From Cristatella mucedo (Eukaryota; Bryozoa; Phylactolaemata; Cristatellidae): a DNA stretch of 64,000 nucleotides. The position numbers were made by a program, and so were the translations under genes. The DNA is taken from NCBI GenBank assembly GCA_009760855.2, contig WPIO01000006.1, positions 6,291,001 to 6,355,000 of the forward strand. The letters run 5' to 3'. Shown here piece by piece: positions 33,601 through 42,500 of this stretch (positions are counted from its first letter, which is position 1; every line of letters begins with the position of its first letter). Below the pieces are notes generated by a model. That model worked only from the letters and a program-made list of their open reading frames with translations, made no database searches and was not told the DNA's origin.

Positions 33601-36600
33601 TTTGAAGACATTCACTCATTTAGTGGGTCCATGCGACTCGTCCTCTGTGTGCCTATGAGTGCTGACACTGTAGATGTCACCTCTAATCACGTTATGCTTG
33701 CTAACAGTGAGCATGCTGCCACTAACCATTCGATAATGCTTCTTTTGCAGTTATGTAAAGTGCCTAGAAAGAGATTAAGTTCTCTGATGGTGCAATACAA
33801 ATGTTTTATTATTATTTTTATTCTTATTACTATTGCTATTATTATTCTCATGGCATTAGCATAAGGATTTGGCACCAGATATTATTCAGTACAGCGACGA
33901 TGCAAAGTAAATTGTACAGCAGTTGTAAATTTGACTAAGGTCAAACCATCATGCACAGATATTCACATATCAAGCAAACTGAATTCGCAAATGTGAGTAA
34001 TTTGCAATATGTGAATTACTCAGCAAAGTATTAGTAGAGCTAGGTGAACGTCCTGCATGGCTGGGGCACGGCATCATTAAATGCCACATTAAATATTACC
34101 ACATTAAATATTAAATATTACTGCCACATTAAATAGTATCCATCAAATCAATTCAATATTAATTAATATTAATATAGAGAGAGATCATATCCACCACATT
34201 AAATATTACTGCCATCACACGCAAGCCTCATCTATGAGCCACATACTGTCGAAAACATCGGCGCCCTGACACTGTAGAGTCGCTTCAAAAACTAATCCCT
34301 CTGCAATGCAAAGTGCTAATGATCAAGCAAACTGTTGGCTTTTTCATATTTCAATTTCATTGGGAAATACTGAATCGAAGCAAATCATGAGAACTACGAA
34401 ACGTAAAGCAAGCAGGTCGACAGCTACATGTGCACACACCCATCGCAAAGCATGGCTGAGCTTGCCGGTGCAATAATCCCCGAGAACCAAACCTTGATAT
34501 TTTTAATACTCGGGTATGTAAAAAAAGGAAGTCACCATTAGCATTAAAATGACCTCGCTGAGTCCCATGCTGACCTCCTGCCACGGCCACTCTGCCTTTC
34601 GGGGGGGGGGGTTGTGGGCGTGCCATCTTGGTGCTCTAACCTGTTCAGATCATTGGCAGGTATGCCACACTATTTAATTAACTCTCCGGGCTGTTTAGAC
34701 GATGTCGTTGGCATCGTCATACATGTGAAATGCCTTCTATCAGTGTGTCGTGAGATTTGATCTGAACGGCTAATAAAAAGCCACCAAGAAAGAACTTGTG
34801 CTAAGTAAACCTGTCTTTGAGAACCTAATGCAGCATGGTTCTCACTGTGTAGTTGACCATGAATCTACGAACGGAAAAACTCGAGGCAAAGAACAGCACA
34901 GACTTTAAGACTAAGTAAGTACAATTAATGTCCCAATGATATTACATGTCAGTAATAATAATAGTATCAAGATACGTCTATAGCACTCTAAGATAACTGA
35001 ATCTCTTTCTCTTTCTAGACACTTTACATAAGCTGCACAGGAGGCATGTCAACAGAATAGTCAGTTGCAGAGCCAAGAAGACTTTGCCCCTCTCCTCTAA
35101 AGCAGGGCAGCAACCGTGGGTAGCCCCCCCCCGACTTCTATACCCCCTAACCGTCACCAACGACAAAATTATACATTAATTCCACTCGATGAGAAACCAA
35201 CGACTTCTCATCGAATAAACATTACAGCTGTGTGCTATGATTTTTCATTAATTGAGGGTCTAGCCCTGCCTACCCAAAAATCTTGCGGGTCTCGCCCCCA
35301 AAATAAAGATCACGGCTTTGCCACTGGAGTTAAGTGACCGGAGTCAGTATGCTTAAACACGCTAAGGACAATTCACCTGGATCCGGCAAATTCTGACTGA
35401 AACAGGTGCGTTTTCAGCTTCATTCTAAGTATCATAATGCAAGGGCATGTCATGTCGTGAGTAGAGACTGAGTTCCAGGCTTTGGGAAGCATACAAACTA
35501 AAGGCACGGTCATCAAAGAGCTTGAGATTGCTGAGAGGCACAGTGAAACGGCTGGAGTCAGAAGAGCTCGCGATGCGATGCATAGCGCGGTAAGAAAGTC
35601 GTTCGGTGGGCCGGTGCATGAGAAGGAAGAGACCCGAGTGAGTGGTAAAACCTTGAAGTCGATAAGATACTTGATGGTGAGACACTGCAGATCGGCAAGC
35701 AGTGATGTAATGTAGCAACTCGAAAATTCGTGGCAGGCAAACCTAGCTGCAGAGTTTTCAGCTGACTGTACTCGTCTTATTACACAAGCAGGAAAGCATG
35801 CGTGTAGAGAGACATACAAGTCGCGACAGGCTGTCATAAATGCATGGACTAAACTGGATGTGGCATCCCCGTTTAAGCAAGCCTGAATTTAAGCACTGTT
35901 ATCTAGCTGAAATTCGGCAGACTTTACTGTGGACCTGATGTGGTCGTCTAGTGTAAGATCTCTTTCGAACAGTATACCAAAATTGCATGCAGTTGCTAAC
36001 AAAAATACCCGATTTGATCGCCTCATTTGTATACCGGTAGAAGAGCCTTAAGGGCTACCCCCCCCCCCCCCCCCCCCCCCCCCGCTTTCAGTCGGCAAAA
36101 AAGGATCCCCCACTTCAGGATTCGAACCAACAAAAGGAACTTTTTAGGAACCGGGAATGATCCTGCACCCCTGGTTTCCAGTGCTCTAGGGATTGAATTA
36201 TTGAGACTATAAAAGGGAGATATGCTAGTCGAGCCCATTTTGAATGATAGATTTTCCAATTTCTTCGTAGCATTAAATTTGCACAAGACAAGTAAGTTGG
36301 TTTTACAGTCACTGTATGCAGGAAAGTGTGCTGCCATCCATGAGTGGATGTCAGCAATACATGCAACTACAGAGTTGAGACAGTCTGATCTGCTGGAGGA
36401 CAGGTAGGGATCAAAGCGAAGGCACAGTTGTTTGTCGTCTGCCTAAACATGAATGCCTCAATTGCGCTATTTGACGGGTTCTAACAAGCACAGCTCTGGG
36501 TCGAACGGTCATCACGATGACTGGACCGAGCAAGAGAACCAATAGGTTAAGTCACACTAGCCAGTGGAGTAGGACAGCCAGGCCACCTGAGGACGAAAGG

Positions 36601-37215
36601 CTGCTGCCAAGACTTTTCCGAACAGCGATGCGTTATCAAGGGATGCAAATGCCACAGTCTCTGCCGAATCGATCGCTCGTCGGATGCTTCAGTGCGAGTA
36701 TTGGACGCAGGCATCCAGCTAAGATGCCAGCTGCACAGCCATGCGATATCAGATTCAAGCGGCCAAAGTGCAGAGCAGCTGCCACTTTTCATCAGTCACT
36801 ACTTCAGCTCGATCGGCTGACCAATCTCGCTCTTGCCAGTCCCTACGGCCCGTCCTAACGTGCTGAAGGGGAAGTGAGTTCGCATTCCGCGACCGACAGA
36901 AGGCCTGCGGCCAATCTTGGCACAAACGTGTGCTGCCCGTCTGCAAAGAATTGTGCCCGCCCGCCCGCAGCAGCAGCAGCAGCGGCTACCTGTGAGTAGT
37001 ACCTAGCTGCTGAAGCTGAACGATGGCCAGAGCATGCCGCTGTCTGGCTTCATTGAGCTCCTGTTGCAGCACAAGGGCGTGTCTCCTCCAGCCCTCATCT
37101 CTCCGCGCCTGAAGCTGGGCTAGTTTTTCGACGTACTCTCGGCTTGAAATGCCCAGCGGTTTGCTCCTGATAATGGCCACGGCAACGGCCAGTTTGCTTA
37201 TTCTTGCGAAGGTCT
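19658..37215 (-). CDS. MEI4: MEI4-like meiotic double-strand-break protein (spliced, four exons, N-terminus missing)
   Basis: Minus-strand coding exons: 37215-37003, 31928-31705, 30340-29810 and 20065-19658. The three junction phases agree (1, 0, 0) and the joined frame gives about 457 codons. The N-terminal part contains [13 protein letters not shown] and [12 protein letters not shown], which closely resemble the conserved start of vertebrate MEI4. Later blocks ([45 protein letters not shown]) fall in the same order as matching helical blocks of that family, judged from memory. In mouse, MEI4 works with REC114 and IHO1 on meiotic chromosome axes to allow SPO11/TOPOVIBL to cut DNA; its N-terminal helices bind REC114. 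Mouse MEI4 is about 390 residues. The extra length here is largely a Gln/Ala/Gly-rich insert in exon 3. The first short exon with the ATG was not found. Confidence 0.82.
20740..20790 (+). repeat. (TAATA)n-like A/T simple repeat
   Basis: Irregular TAATA/ATAATA units within AT-rich intron sequence. Confidence 0.75.
21838..22100 (-). mobile_element. L2/CR1-like LINE, 3' fragment
   Basis: Inverted tail TAATAATACATTTGTTATAG, CACCCTCAGAGAACTCAATC, TCTTGCTAGGCACG, then the antisense 3' UTR. It sits in the MEI4-like third intron, in the same orientation as the gene. Confidence 0.8.
23105..23150 (+). repeat. Short direct repeat around (ATCA)n
   Basis: CGCTGGTCATCAATCAATCA is repeated twice with small changes. 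No function is apparent. Confidence 0.7.
24195..24625 (+). mobile_element. L2/CR1-like LINE, 3' fragment
   Basis: Decayed C-terminal ORF2 sequence (CTCAAACCAACCTCAAATCC, GGAGACAATGCC, CACTCCCGACTGTTG), then 3' UTR and the tail GAAGAGATTTAGTTCTCATA with (ATT)-like sequence. Several frame breaks. Confidence 0.75.
24630..25600. other. No gene recognised (intronic)
   Basis: AT-rich intron sequence with a few open frames of 60-120 codons, none with a recognisable motif. Confidence 0.5.
25616..25830. repeat. (TA)n array inside a 182-bp palindrome
   Basis: A (TA)n run with scattered C and G interruptions is flanked by perfect 15-base arms: TGAACTACTGAGCCA at 25616-25630 and its reverse complement at 25783-25797. 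A further (TA)n run follows to about 25825. Confidence 0.9.
26211..26663 (+). other. Unrecognised 150-codon open frame (doubtful)
   Basis: An open frame in the MEI4-like intron on the opposite strand. Its product includes [16 protein letters not shown] and [15 protein letters not shown]. No domain or splice context is convincing, and it runs into the edge of a SINE-B copy. It could be a remnant of an unknown element or chance. Confidence 0.15.
26655..26815 (-). mobile_element. SINE-B copy
   Basis: Read on the minus strand: GCCCAGGGGTAGGGTTCTTGC (A box), AAGGGTTCGAAAGTTG (B-box region), CGGTGATAGCCGCTACGGCTC and the end CTGTTAAATCAGC. It is diverged but complete in order. Confidence 0.75.
26877..27013 (+). 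repeat. (CA)n / (ACAT)n microsatellite
   Basis: An imperfect CA-rich array with ACATAC variants. Confidence 0.9.
27015..28400. other. No gene recognised (intronic)
   Basis: AT-rich sequence with several stop-poor stretches of about 60-100 codons but no recognisable motif. No SINE or LINE signature noticed. Confidence 0.5.
28405..28790 (+). mobile_element. L2/CR1-like LINE interrupted by an inverted LINE tail
   Basis: Plus-strand C-terminal ORF2 and 3' UTR sequence runs from 28405 to about 28610. A minus-orientation tail follows (ATAGCGCCCTCAGAAAACTT, AATCTTTTTCTAG; 28612-28680). Plus-strand 3' UTR and tail then resume (AGTGCCTAGAACGAGATC). The simplest reading is insertion of one copy into another, or a rearrangement. 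Confidence 0.65.
28790..28858 (+). mobile_element. SINE-B 3' end fragment
   Basis: GGTGGTGATAGCCGTAAAGG, CTCGTCTGTCGCTTG and GGCCATTAAATAAGC match the 3' half of the 31.1-kb copy. Confidence 0.7.
28950..28990 (-). mobile_element. SINE-B 3' end remnant (weak)
   Basis: The reverse complement reads GTTCTTCTGCTGCTATGCAA, then ATGAGGCTGTTGG, like the inverted end of the 36-kb copy. Short and diverged. Confidence 0.4.
29005..29505 (+). CDS. Unidentified ORF, antisense inside the MEI4-like gene
   Basis: An ATG at 29005 opens about 166 codons to the TAG at 29503. A donor-like GTAAGC at 29432 could end it earlier as an exon. The product begins [14 protein letters not shown]. It then has a helical, non-repetitive stretch ([59 protein letters not shown]) whose helix-helix-strand pattern could suit a winged-helix fold. 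I do not recognise the family. The composition is not low-complexity, so it is more interesting than the other stray frames. It may be a real exon, a transposon relic or chance. Confidence 0.3.
   Translation: MNGLQDSQSTHHLGRQVRASYWLAKTEGMRSDTLLHLALIEWLRKGQGLAPPWLTATKAIYDLRKCEKLLPARRQAEDVILKSLVNIATRRGYLLIVVRKRMYVLNRISSENPKTQSRVQQLLQATADPGVDFLLSPVTVSVGKRSTACTATSAREAERACVRAAD
29810..30340 (-). CDS. MEI4: MEI4-like exon 3 of those found, with Gln/Ala/Gly-rich insert
   Basis: The acceptor CTCTTTTCCACCAG precedes 30340, and the donor GTAAGC begins at 29809. 531 bases give exactly 177 codons, phase 0 at both ends. It begins [14 protein letters not shown]. Next is the conserved-looking helix [12 protein letters not shown] and a Trp-containing stretch, [15 protein letters not shown] low-complexity stretch of about 65 residues ([25 protein letters not shown]) follows, then helical [17 protein letters not shown] and [14 protein letters not shown]. 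The exon is markedly GC-richer than its introns. The opposite strand also reads open here, but that follows from GC bias. Confidence 0.8.
30615..30769 (+). repeat. (GA)n and (CAGA/CTGA)n microsatellite
   Basis: About 40 bases of pure GA, then purine-rich sequence and a tetranucleotide tract of CAGA and CTGA units. It lies in the 1.4-kb intron between MEI4-like exons 2 and 3. Confidence 0.9.
31143..31320 (+). mobile_element. SINE-B copy, well preserved
   Basis: GATGGCACACAAGGTAAGGC (A-box side), the palindrome ACGACCTCGGTCCCGAGGTC, GAGTTCAAATCC (B box), GGTGGACGATCC, GTGGTGATAGCCGTAAAGGC, GAGGCTGTTAAATCGTC and a (TATT)n tail. It lies in an intron of the MEI4-like gene. Confidence 0.85.
31705..31928 (-). 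CDS. MEI4: MEI4-like exon 2 of those found
   Basis: The acceptor TTATTTTGTTCAG precedes 31928, and the donor GTGAGT begins at 31704. Length 224 bases: two bases complete the split codon, then 74 codons. The first half is a Pro/Leu/Ala-rich linker. The second half ([18 protein letters not shown]) is a conserved-looking helix matching the MEI4 block before the variable centre. The first half has no recognisable match, so an internal acceptor nearer the conserved part is possible. Confidence 0.72.
32325..32375 (+). mobile_element. SINE-A or LINE tail remnant
   Basis: Only TTAAGGTTCTCTTCGGATGC, TATACAGATGAATTATA remains, matching the shared 3' tail. Confidence 0.5.
32380..33190. other. No gene recognised (intronic)
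   Basis: Sequence between the first and second recognised MEI4-like exons. It contains a GCAGTA/CAGCAG-rich patch near 32750-32835 that reads as poly-Ala or poly-Val. Confidence 0.5.
33195..33850 (+). mobile_element. L2/CR1-like LINE, C-terminal ORF2 and 3' tail
   Basis: A readable segment encodes [20 protein letters not shown], then [19 protein letters not shown] and [13 protein letters not shown], the usual region downstream of reverse transcriptase in L2/CR1 elements. The 3' UTR follows, then AGTGCCTAGAAAGAGATTAA and an (ATT)n tail. 5'-truncated and inactive. Confidence 0.9.
33855..34950. other. No gene recognised (intronic)
   Basis: AT-rich sequence with tandem-like CACATTAAATATTA units near 34080-34215 and an 11-base G run at 34601-34611. 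Confidence 0.5.
34953..36420 (-). mobile_element. L2/CR1-like LINE, minus strand, interrupted
   Basis: The tail lies at 34953-35065 (TATAGCACTCTAAGATAACTG). About 270 bases of foreign sequence follow. 3' UTR and ORF2 sequence resume at 35335-36000; the minus strand reads [28 protein letters not shown] interrupts it at 36005-36195, and RT-proximal sequence resumes to about 36420. A layered insertion history is likely. Confidence 0.7.
36005..36195 (-). mobile_element. SINE-B copy with a 26-base C run
   Basis: On the minus strand: GGTTCGAATCCTGAAGTGG (B box) and GCCGACTGAAAGC, then 26 G residues where other copies have GGTGGCGATAG, then TAGCCCTTAAGGCTCTTC. The homopolymer is internal to the element. 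Confidence 0.8.
37003..37215 (-). CDS. MEI4: MEI4-like exon carrying the conserved N-terminal helix
   Basis: Reading leftward, an acceptor TTTTAG (37221-37216) opens the exon; a second AG two bases on would give a start at 37213. It encodes [19 protein letters not shown], then a long charged helix rich in Gln, Arg and Leu, about 70 residues in all. It ends in phase 1 at CTAG/GTACTA (37003/37002). A second possible donor, CACAG/GTAGCC at 36990, would end in phase 2 and does not fit the next exon. The segment corresponds to the REC114-binding region of known MEI4. Confidence 0.8.
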
Positions 37216-37947
37216 CTAAAAGATGCAAGGCACACCGAAACGTGTACACCGTCTGCAGTAGCAGCCAGAGCACAACACATGTGCACCTTAGGAGATGAAC
37301 AAAAATACAAAAATAATTCAAGACTCGGCGCCCCTTTTTTAACTCCTGGGAATCATGGTGGTGCACCCTAACTAAGGCTTCCTGTCAGGTTGAATAGCGA
37401 GCGTTTGGCTAAAAACAGGAGCAGCACTTCGCTTGTAAGCAAGCAGAAATACAGGCAAGGGACAACCTAGATGTTATTAGAAGCTATTAGTTTAACATTA
37501 GCAGCATAAGAAAAAAGTACTGTACCAATTCCGGTTTAAGTTTGTAGATGCACGAGGGCCTAGCTGCTTGCTCTTGAATTCGTGGCCATCGATACTCATT
37601 GACAAAAGCTTTCTTCGTCTTGCTTGGGATCGCTTGCTTTATGGTACATCATTTATGCATCATTATACATCATTTATGCATCCGAATGAGAAAAACGTTT
37701 CCAAAATGGCTGACTTCCTAGCAAGCAATCACTAATATCCATCTAGTAAAGTTTGTCCAGCCGGGCACTGAGATTCGTGGTAGAAGTCCTCGAGGATGAA
37801 TTTTACCAGAGCTGCTATGACACAAAATACTGAAAGCAATATATCAATTAGTGGAATTATGCATTTATAGGATTGGCCTTGAGGTATTTTTCGGGAGTGT
37901 AATATATCATTTAATGCTTGAGACTTAATATTTTTAACCTCCACATT

Positions 37948-38213
37948 AATGATAATGATAATACGTTTGCAAAGCACCCTCAGAGAATTGAATCTTTTTC
38001 TAAACACTTTACAGGTGCTGTAAAGAAAGCATTATCACACGATTGGTGGTAGCATCCGCAAACAGCGGACCAGTGCAAGCAGGTACATGTTCACTAAGGA
38101 CGAATAGCAAGGACGCCCCCAAATGTTGCGATAAATAGATGCGTTTTAGTTTCTTCTAAATGTAGTCAGGTCAGGGGATGTAGTGACATGCGTCAGTAGT
38201 AAACCTCATGTTT
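37948..38213 (-). mobile_element. L2/CR1-like LINE, 3' fragment
   Basis: Inverted tail ATACGTTTGCAAAGCACCCT, CAGAGAATTGAATCTTTTTC, then antisense 3' UTR up to the edge of a plus-strand copy. Confidence 0.8.
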
Positions 38214-38820
38214 GGTAGTGTGCGCATCGCAGTTGCCACATCCATCGCACCACTTCTAGCCGACCTGCACTGGCTACCAGTCAAGCAACGGATCGGCTTC
38301 AAGGTTTTGTTGCTCACTTTTAGGTCCCTTCATTCTTTGGCTCCAGCCGACCTATCAGAGCTACTCCCCCACGAGACCAAGCATCGTACCACCCGCTTTT
38401 CGGAAACTAACCGTTTACCAATACCTCGTACAAACCTTAAATGCTTTGGAGACCGCACATTTAGTTTGTATGCTCCCAAAGCCTGGAACTCACTCCCGAC
38501 TTGTGTAACGACATCCCCTGACTTTTTTGACATCCCCACATTTAAAAGAAATTAAAAACACACCTATTTAAGACAGCATTTAGTGGGTCAATGTGATTCG
38601 TCCTTTATGTGCTTATGCATACTAACACTGCGCATGCTGCCACTAAGCACACTTGCATGCTGACCCTGTGCATGTCACCCCTAACCATGTTATTCATGTT
38701 CTTTACCAAGCATGATACCACTCACGATTCGATCGTTTTTCCTTTGCAGCAAATGTAAAGCGCCTAGAAAGAGATTGAGTTATCTGAGGGTGCTTTATCA
38801 AATGTATTATTATTGTCATT
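38214..38820 (+). mobile_element. L2/CR1-like LINE, C-terminal ORF2 and tail
   Basis: Best-preserved plus copy. It encodes IAPLLADLHWLPVKQRIGFK, then [19 protein letters not shown] and FGDRTFSLYAPKAWNSLP, then the 3' UTR and AGCGCCTAGAAAGAGATTGA with an (ATT)n tail. Confidence 0.9.
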
Positions 38821-39944
38821 ATGCGAACTAAATGCAGGGTCTCCAAAGGATTTGAGGTTTGTACGAGGTATAGGCAAACAGTTAGATTCCAAGAAACAGG
38901 TGTTACGATACTTAGCATGGTGGAGGAGCAAGTATGATAGGTAGGCTGGTACCAAAGAATGAAGGGACCTACAAGAAAGTGACAGAACCGTGAAGTAGAT
39001 TCGCTGGTTGACTAAGAGCCAGTGCAAGTTCGTGAGAAGTGGTGTGATTTGGCAACTGCAACGCTCACGACAGACAAGCCTAGCTGCTGAGTTTTGCACC
39101 AACTGTAAACGCCTGATTGCACAGGCTGGCAGAGCAGCAAGCAGTGAGTTACAGAAGTCGAGACGGCATGTCATAAGAGCATAGTATCCCTGTATAAACA
39201 AGCCCAAATTTTAGCAATATTGTGTAGCTTAAAGAAGGCAGTCTTGACTGTGGAGCTAATGTGGTCGTATAATGAACGGTCACTTTGGAACAGTATACCT
39301 AGACTATGTGCAGATCCAACAGGAGATATGCTGGCGTAGACGATTTTTGGGTGTCAGGTTTTATTGTTTCTGAATCACACTTTGTCTGCCCACAAGAAGT
39401 AAGTTAATTTTGTTTTCATTCAATTTAAGAAAGTTTGCTGCCATCCATGTGTGGATGTCATCGATACATGCAGCAATGGTTCGTGGAGAATTCGACAGGC
39501 TTTTCGAGGTCTCCTAGGGATCAAAGCAAAGGTACAACTGAGTGTCATCTGCATAGAAGTGAAAGTCTAGATTGTGCTTGGCAATCACATCTGCAAGAGA
39601 AATAATATAAACTGTGAAAAGAAGCAGACTGAGCATAGAGCCCTGACGTACCAAGTACTTCAGTGGCTCCTCGGATGATCGTTTTCCGGTCACGTAAATA
39701 CTCTGCAGTCTCCCACTGAGAGAGAACTTGAACCAATGCAGTGCATTGCCAGTGATGCCTAGGCAAGATACGAGACGTATAAGAAGGACTTTGTGATCAA
39801 TAGCATCGAAGCTACCAAAGGATAAAACAGAACCAGCATAGAGACTTTACCCAAGTCTGCATTTCGGAGAAGGTTAGTATACACTCTAAGCAATGCTGAC
39901 TCTGTGGAGTGATTAGCTCTAAACCCATACTGGAACCTCCACAT
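38821..39944 (-). mobile_element. L2/CR1-like LINE with reverse transcriptase remnants
   Basis: It meets the plus copy tail-to-tail at 38820. On the minus strand it encodes, in broken frames, QYGFRANHSTESALLRV (RT fingers, about 39897-39950) and the catalytic-site motif FYADDTQLY (about 39534-39560). SRLQ-like C-terminal blocks such as LVQNSAARLVCRERCSCQ follow. Stops and frameshifts make it inactive. Confidence 0.88.
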
Positions 39945-40612
39945 TTCCCCACTGCTCACCAATCTGCATTGGATCATTCCAACAAGTAGCTTAATTGACT
40001 TTAAGATTGTGTAACCACCATTTATGTCCATCGATTCTGTTGCTCTGATCTATTGATCTATTTAGCTTCATATCAGGCCTCCCATCGTAGCACCTGCTGT
40101 TCTTACTCTGGTCCTTACTTAGGCCCCTAACACACGTCGATCCCCTTGGTGAGCGAGCCTGCAATTACTATGCACCCAAAGCTTGGATATCACTAGCCAA
40201 CGACATCATGTCATCTCCTAATTTGAAGACATTCAAAAAGAAGCTGAAAACCTATATTGTCCGCAACGCCTGTGCTCTGTGTGAGGGCATTGTCCTTGTG
40301 TGTTGATGTGCATTATGCTACAGTACACGTCGTTATTAAGGACATTAGTAACATGCTTTCGCATAGCACCCTAGTGAACCTTATTTCCTTTATGCAATTC
40401 TTAACTGTGCATGACTGAGTGAGTGCTACTAACCTACTTCCTAGCGGGCGCGAGTGTTTTGTATGCGTCTTAGCATGATAATTTCGTTCTTGTGCATGCT
40501 TGCCTAAGCAGGATACTCTTTGGCAGCGACTTTTAAAGGGCCTGAAAAGAGCTTGATTTCTCTTGGGGAGCAGCACGAGGCACTCATAATTATTACTGTT
40601 ATTATTCAGAGA
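39945..40612 (+). mobile_element. Diverged L2/CR1-like LINE, 3' part
   Basis: Plus-strand sequence TGCTCACCAATCTGCATTGG corresponds to the LHW block. ACGACATCATGTCATCTCC and ATTTGAAGACATTCAAAAAG mark the C-terminus. The tail is GGCCTGAAAAGAGCTTGATT followed by ATTATTACTGTTATTATT. It is more diverged than its neighbours. Confidence 0.7.
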
Positions 40613-41221
40613 GGGAGGAAGGGGAGTACCAGCACTTGTTCACTGTCGATACGATTGCGTCGGTAAAACTACCCTAGACTTAAAAACTGGATTGCCACAA
40701 AGCCCAGGCTTCCCTTGGCTCAGACGACGCGACACGATTAAGCCACCCGCGACTGCGATAGAGGTCGGATGCTAAATCTAGCAGACGAAATAGCGTCCTA
40801 AACTAAGCTGCCTAGCGTCCCAGATTCCGAATGTCTAGCGACAACACTTACCTTCGACCTCCATGATCAGATGTGTTGTGAGTGTAGTGTGCTCGTCTTT
40901 TGAAACAGCAAATGACTTGTCAGAGCATTTGTACTAAAAAGTACTCAACAACGTTGTATTTCCAACTCAAGTGCAGAAGTTCGCTCTAACTGAAAGCCCA
41001 CTGTCTGCGACTCACGAACGCTGAGCTCTGATTCGCCAGAGTCCCGGTGTCCAGCAACAGGGACGCCACGCTCCGATCAGCTGGCTAGCGTCGAGGTGGG
41101 AAGTAGATGGAGAAGCAATCACTGCAGATGAGCACGAACAGCTTAGGAAGGTTTAACATTGAAAATGCTACTCGATATTGTTGCCTGAGGTCGGAAGTGC
41201 TAGCAACTTCCGGCAGATCAG

Positions 41222-41238
41222 CCCCCCCCCCCCCCCCC
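41222..41238 (+). repeat. 17-base C homopolymer
   Basis: An uninterrupted C run. Its length may be unreliable in assembly. Confidence 0.9.
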
Positions 41239-41499
41239 GCCGCCAACTTCCCACGCCCCGTCAACCACCTAGAGGAATACATGACCATTTTGTCCTTACT
41301 AGATCCTAAATCTAGATTTTCAACCCAAGGATCAGTTTATGGGTACATGCCAACGAATCTGAGCCTCAGCGGCAATAGATACTAATAAACCATCGTCGAC
41401 GCGCTCGTCTCGGCTGATGATGGCTAATCAGGATTTGTTAGCCCTGGGAATTGCAGGGGTTTTGCAAACAAATTATGAACAGCCTATAACTAGAGGAGC

Positions 41500-41900
41500 A
41501 AAGAGGTTTATTAGATAGATAGGCTGGTGCAAGTTAGTCAAGCGCACTGTAGGCTATTGGGAGAAGATCTTAAAGTCGATTCGACACTTTATAGGAGCTA
41601 ATAAAGTTCGGATGTAAGCGGCTTGATTTGGCAGCTATGCTGTTGGAAACATTCTTCAATAGCTGCTGAGTTCTGCCCCAGTTGCAGACGGCTAAGGGCA
41701 CCCGAGCGGGCTCCTGAATATATATAATTGCAGCAGTCTACACGCGGTTCACAAACGCCTAAACTAGTTGTTGCTGCATTGCTGCTGCTGCCTTCGTGTC
41801 TAATTAAGCCCTGATTTTGGCGATATTCCTCAGCTGAAACATGGTCGGTTGGCTTATCAGTGGATGTATTGTAATCATTCAACCGCAAGTTATTACGTTT
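41500..41900 (-). mobile_element. Decayed LINE fragment (L2/CR1-like, divergent)
   Basis: The minus strand encodes fragments such as RVDCCNYIYSGA and LSRLQLGQNSAAI, the C-terminal block seen as [13 protein letters not shown] and LQLVQNSAA in the better copy at 39.1 kb. Confidence 0.65.
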
Positions 41901-41984
41901 GAATACTGTCCAATGTTAGGAACTCTCTACAAACATGGCAGAACAACTACAGACTTTTAAAAGCTCCCTGGTAATGTTTGAATT

Positions 41985-42500
41985 GAGCTACTGCAATTCA
42001 GTTTTGGCCGCGTTACTGAAAACAGCCATTAAGCCTTTCTGCGTGAGATTAATGTGGCTGCAAAGTTAATCAAGCAATCTATGGAGTTGAGCCACATCGC
42101 CGCTCCTTTGCTAAAGGAGCTGCGATGGCTCGTAGTTGATCGTAGCAAAGCGAGCAAAACTCTTGCTCTGACCCGCAAGGCATGCCATGGCTGGGCTTCT
42201 TCAAACCTAGCTGCAGCACCAGCTCTATCCTTCTCGTACCCGTGGGTTCTCTCTGGAAAATGATGTAACTGCTCAATTCCTTTGCTTCTAGACCGGTGAC
42301 CATAGAAGCTTTTGCTCTGCAGATCCTAGACTGTGGAACTCAAGTCCACAATTATAAGGTAACGAAATCTGCTCTCCCACCTGACAAACCATTCGATCAT
42401 GACTCCTCTGCAGCAAATGTAAAGTGCCTAGAAAGAGATTTGAGCTCTCTGAGGGGACCATATCAAATGTATTATTGCTTTCATTTTTATTATTACTATC
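41985..42500 (+). mobile_element. L2/CR1-like LINE, 3' part
   Basis: It starts at CTACTGCAATTCAGTTTTGG (the YCNSVLA block), passes CCACATCGCCGCTCCTTTGC, and ends with AGCAAATGTAAAGTGCCTAG, AAAGAGATTTGAGCTCTCTG and an (ATT)n tail. Confidence 0.8.
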
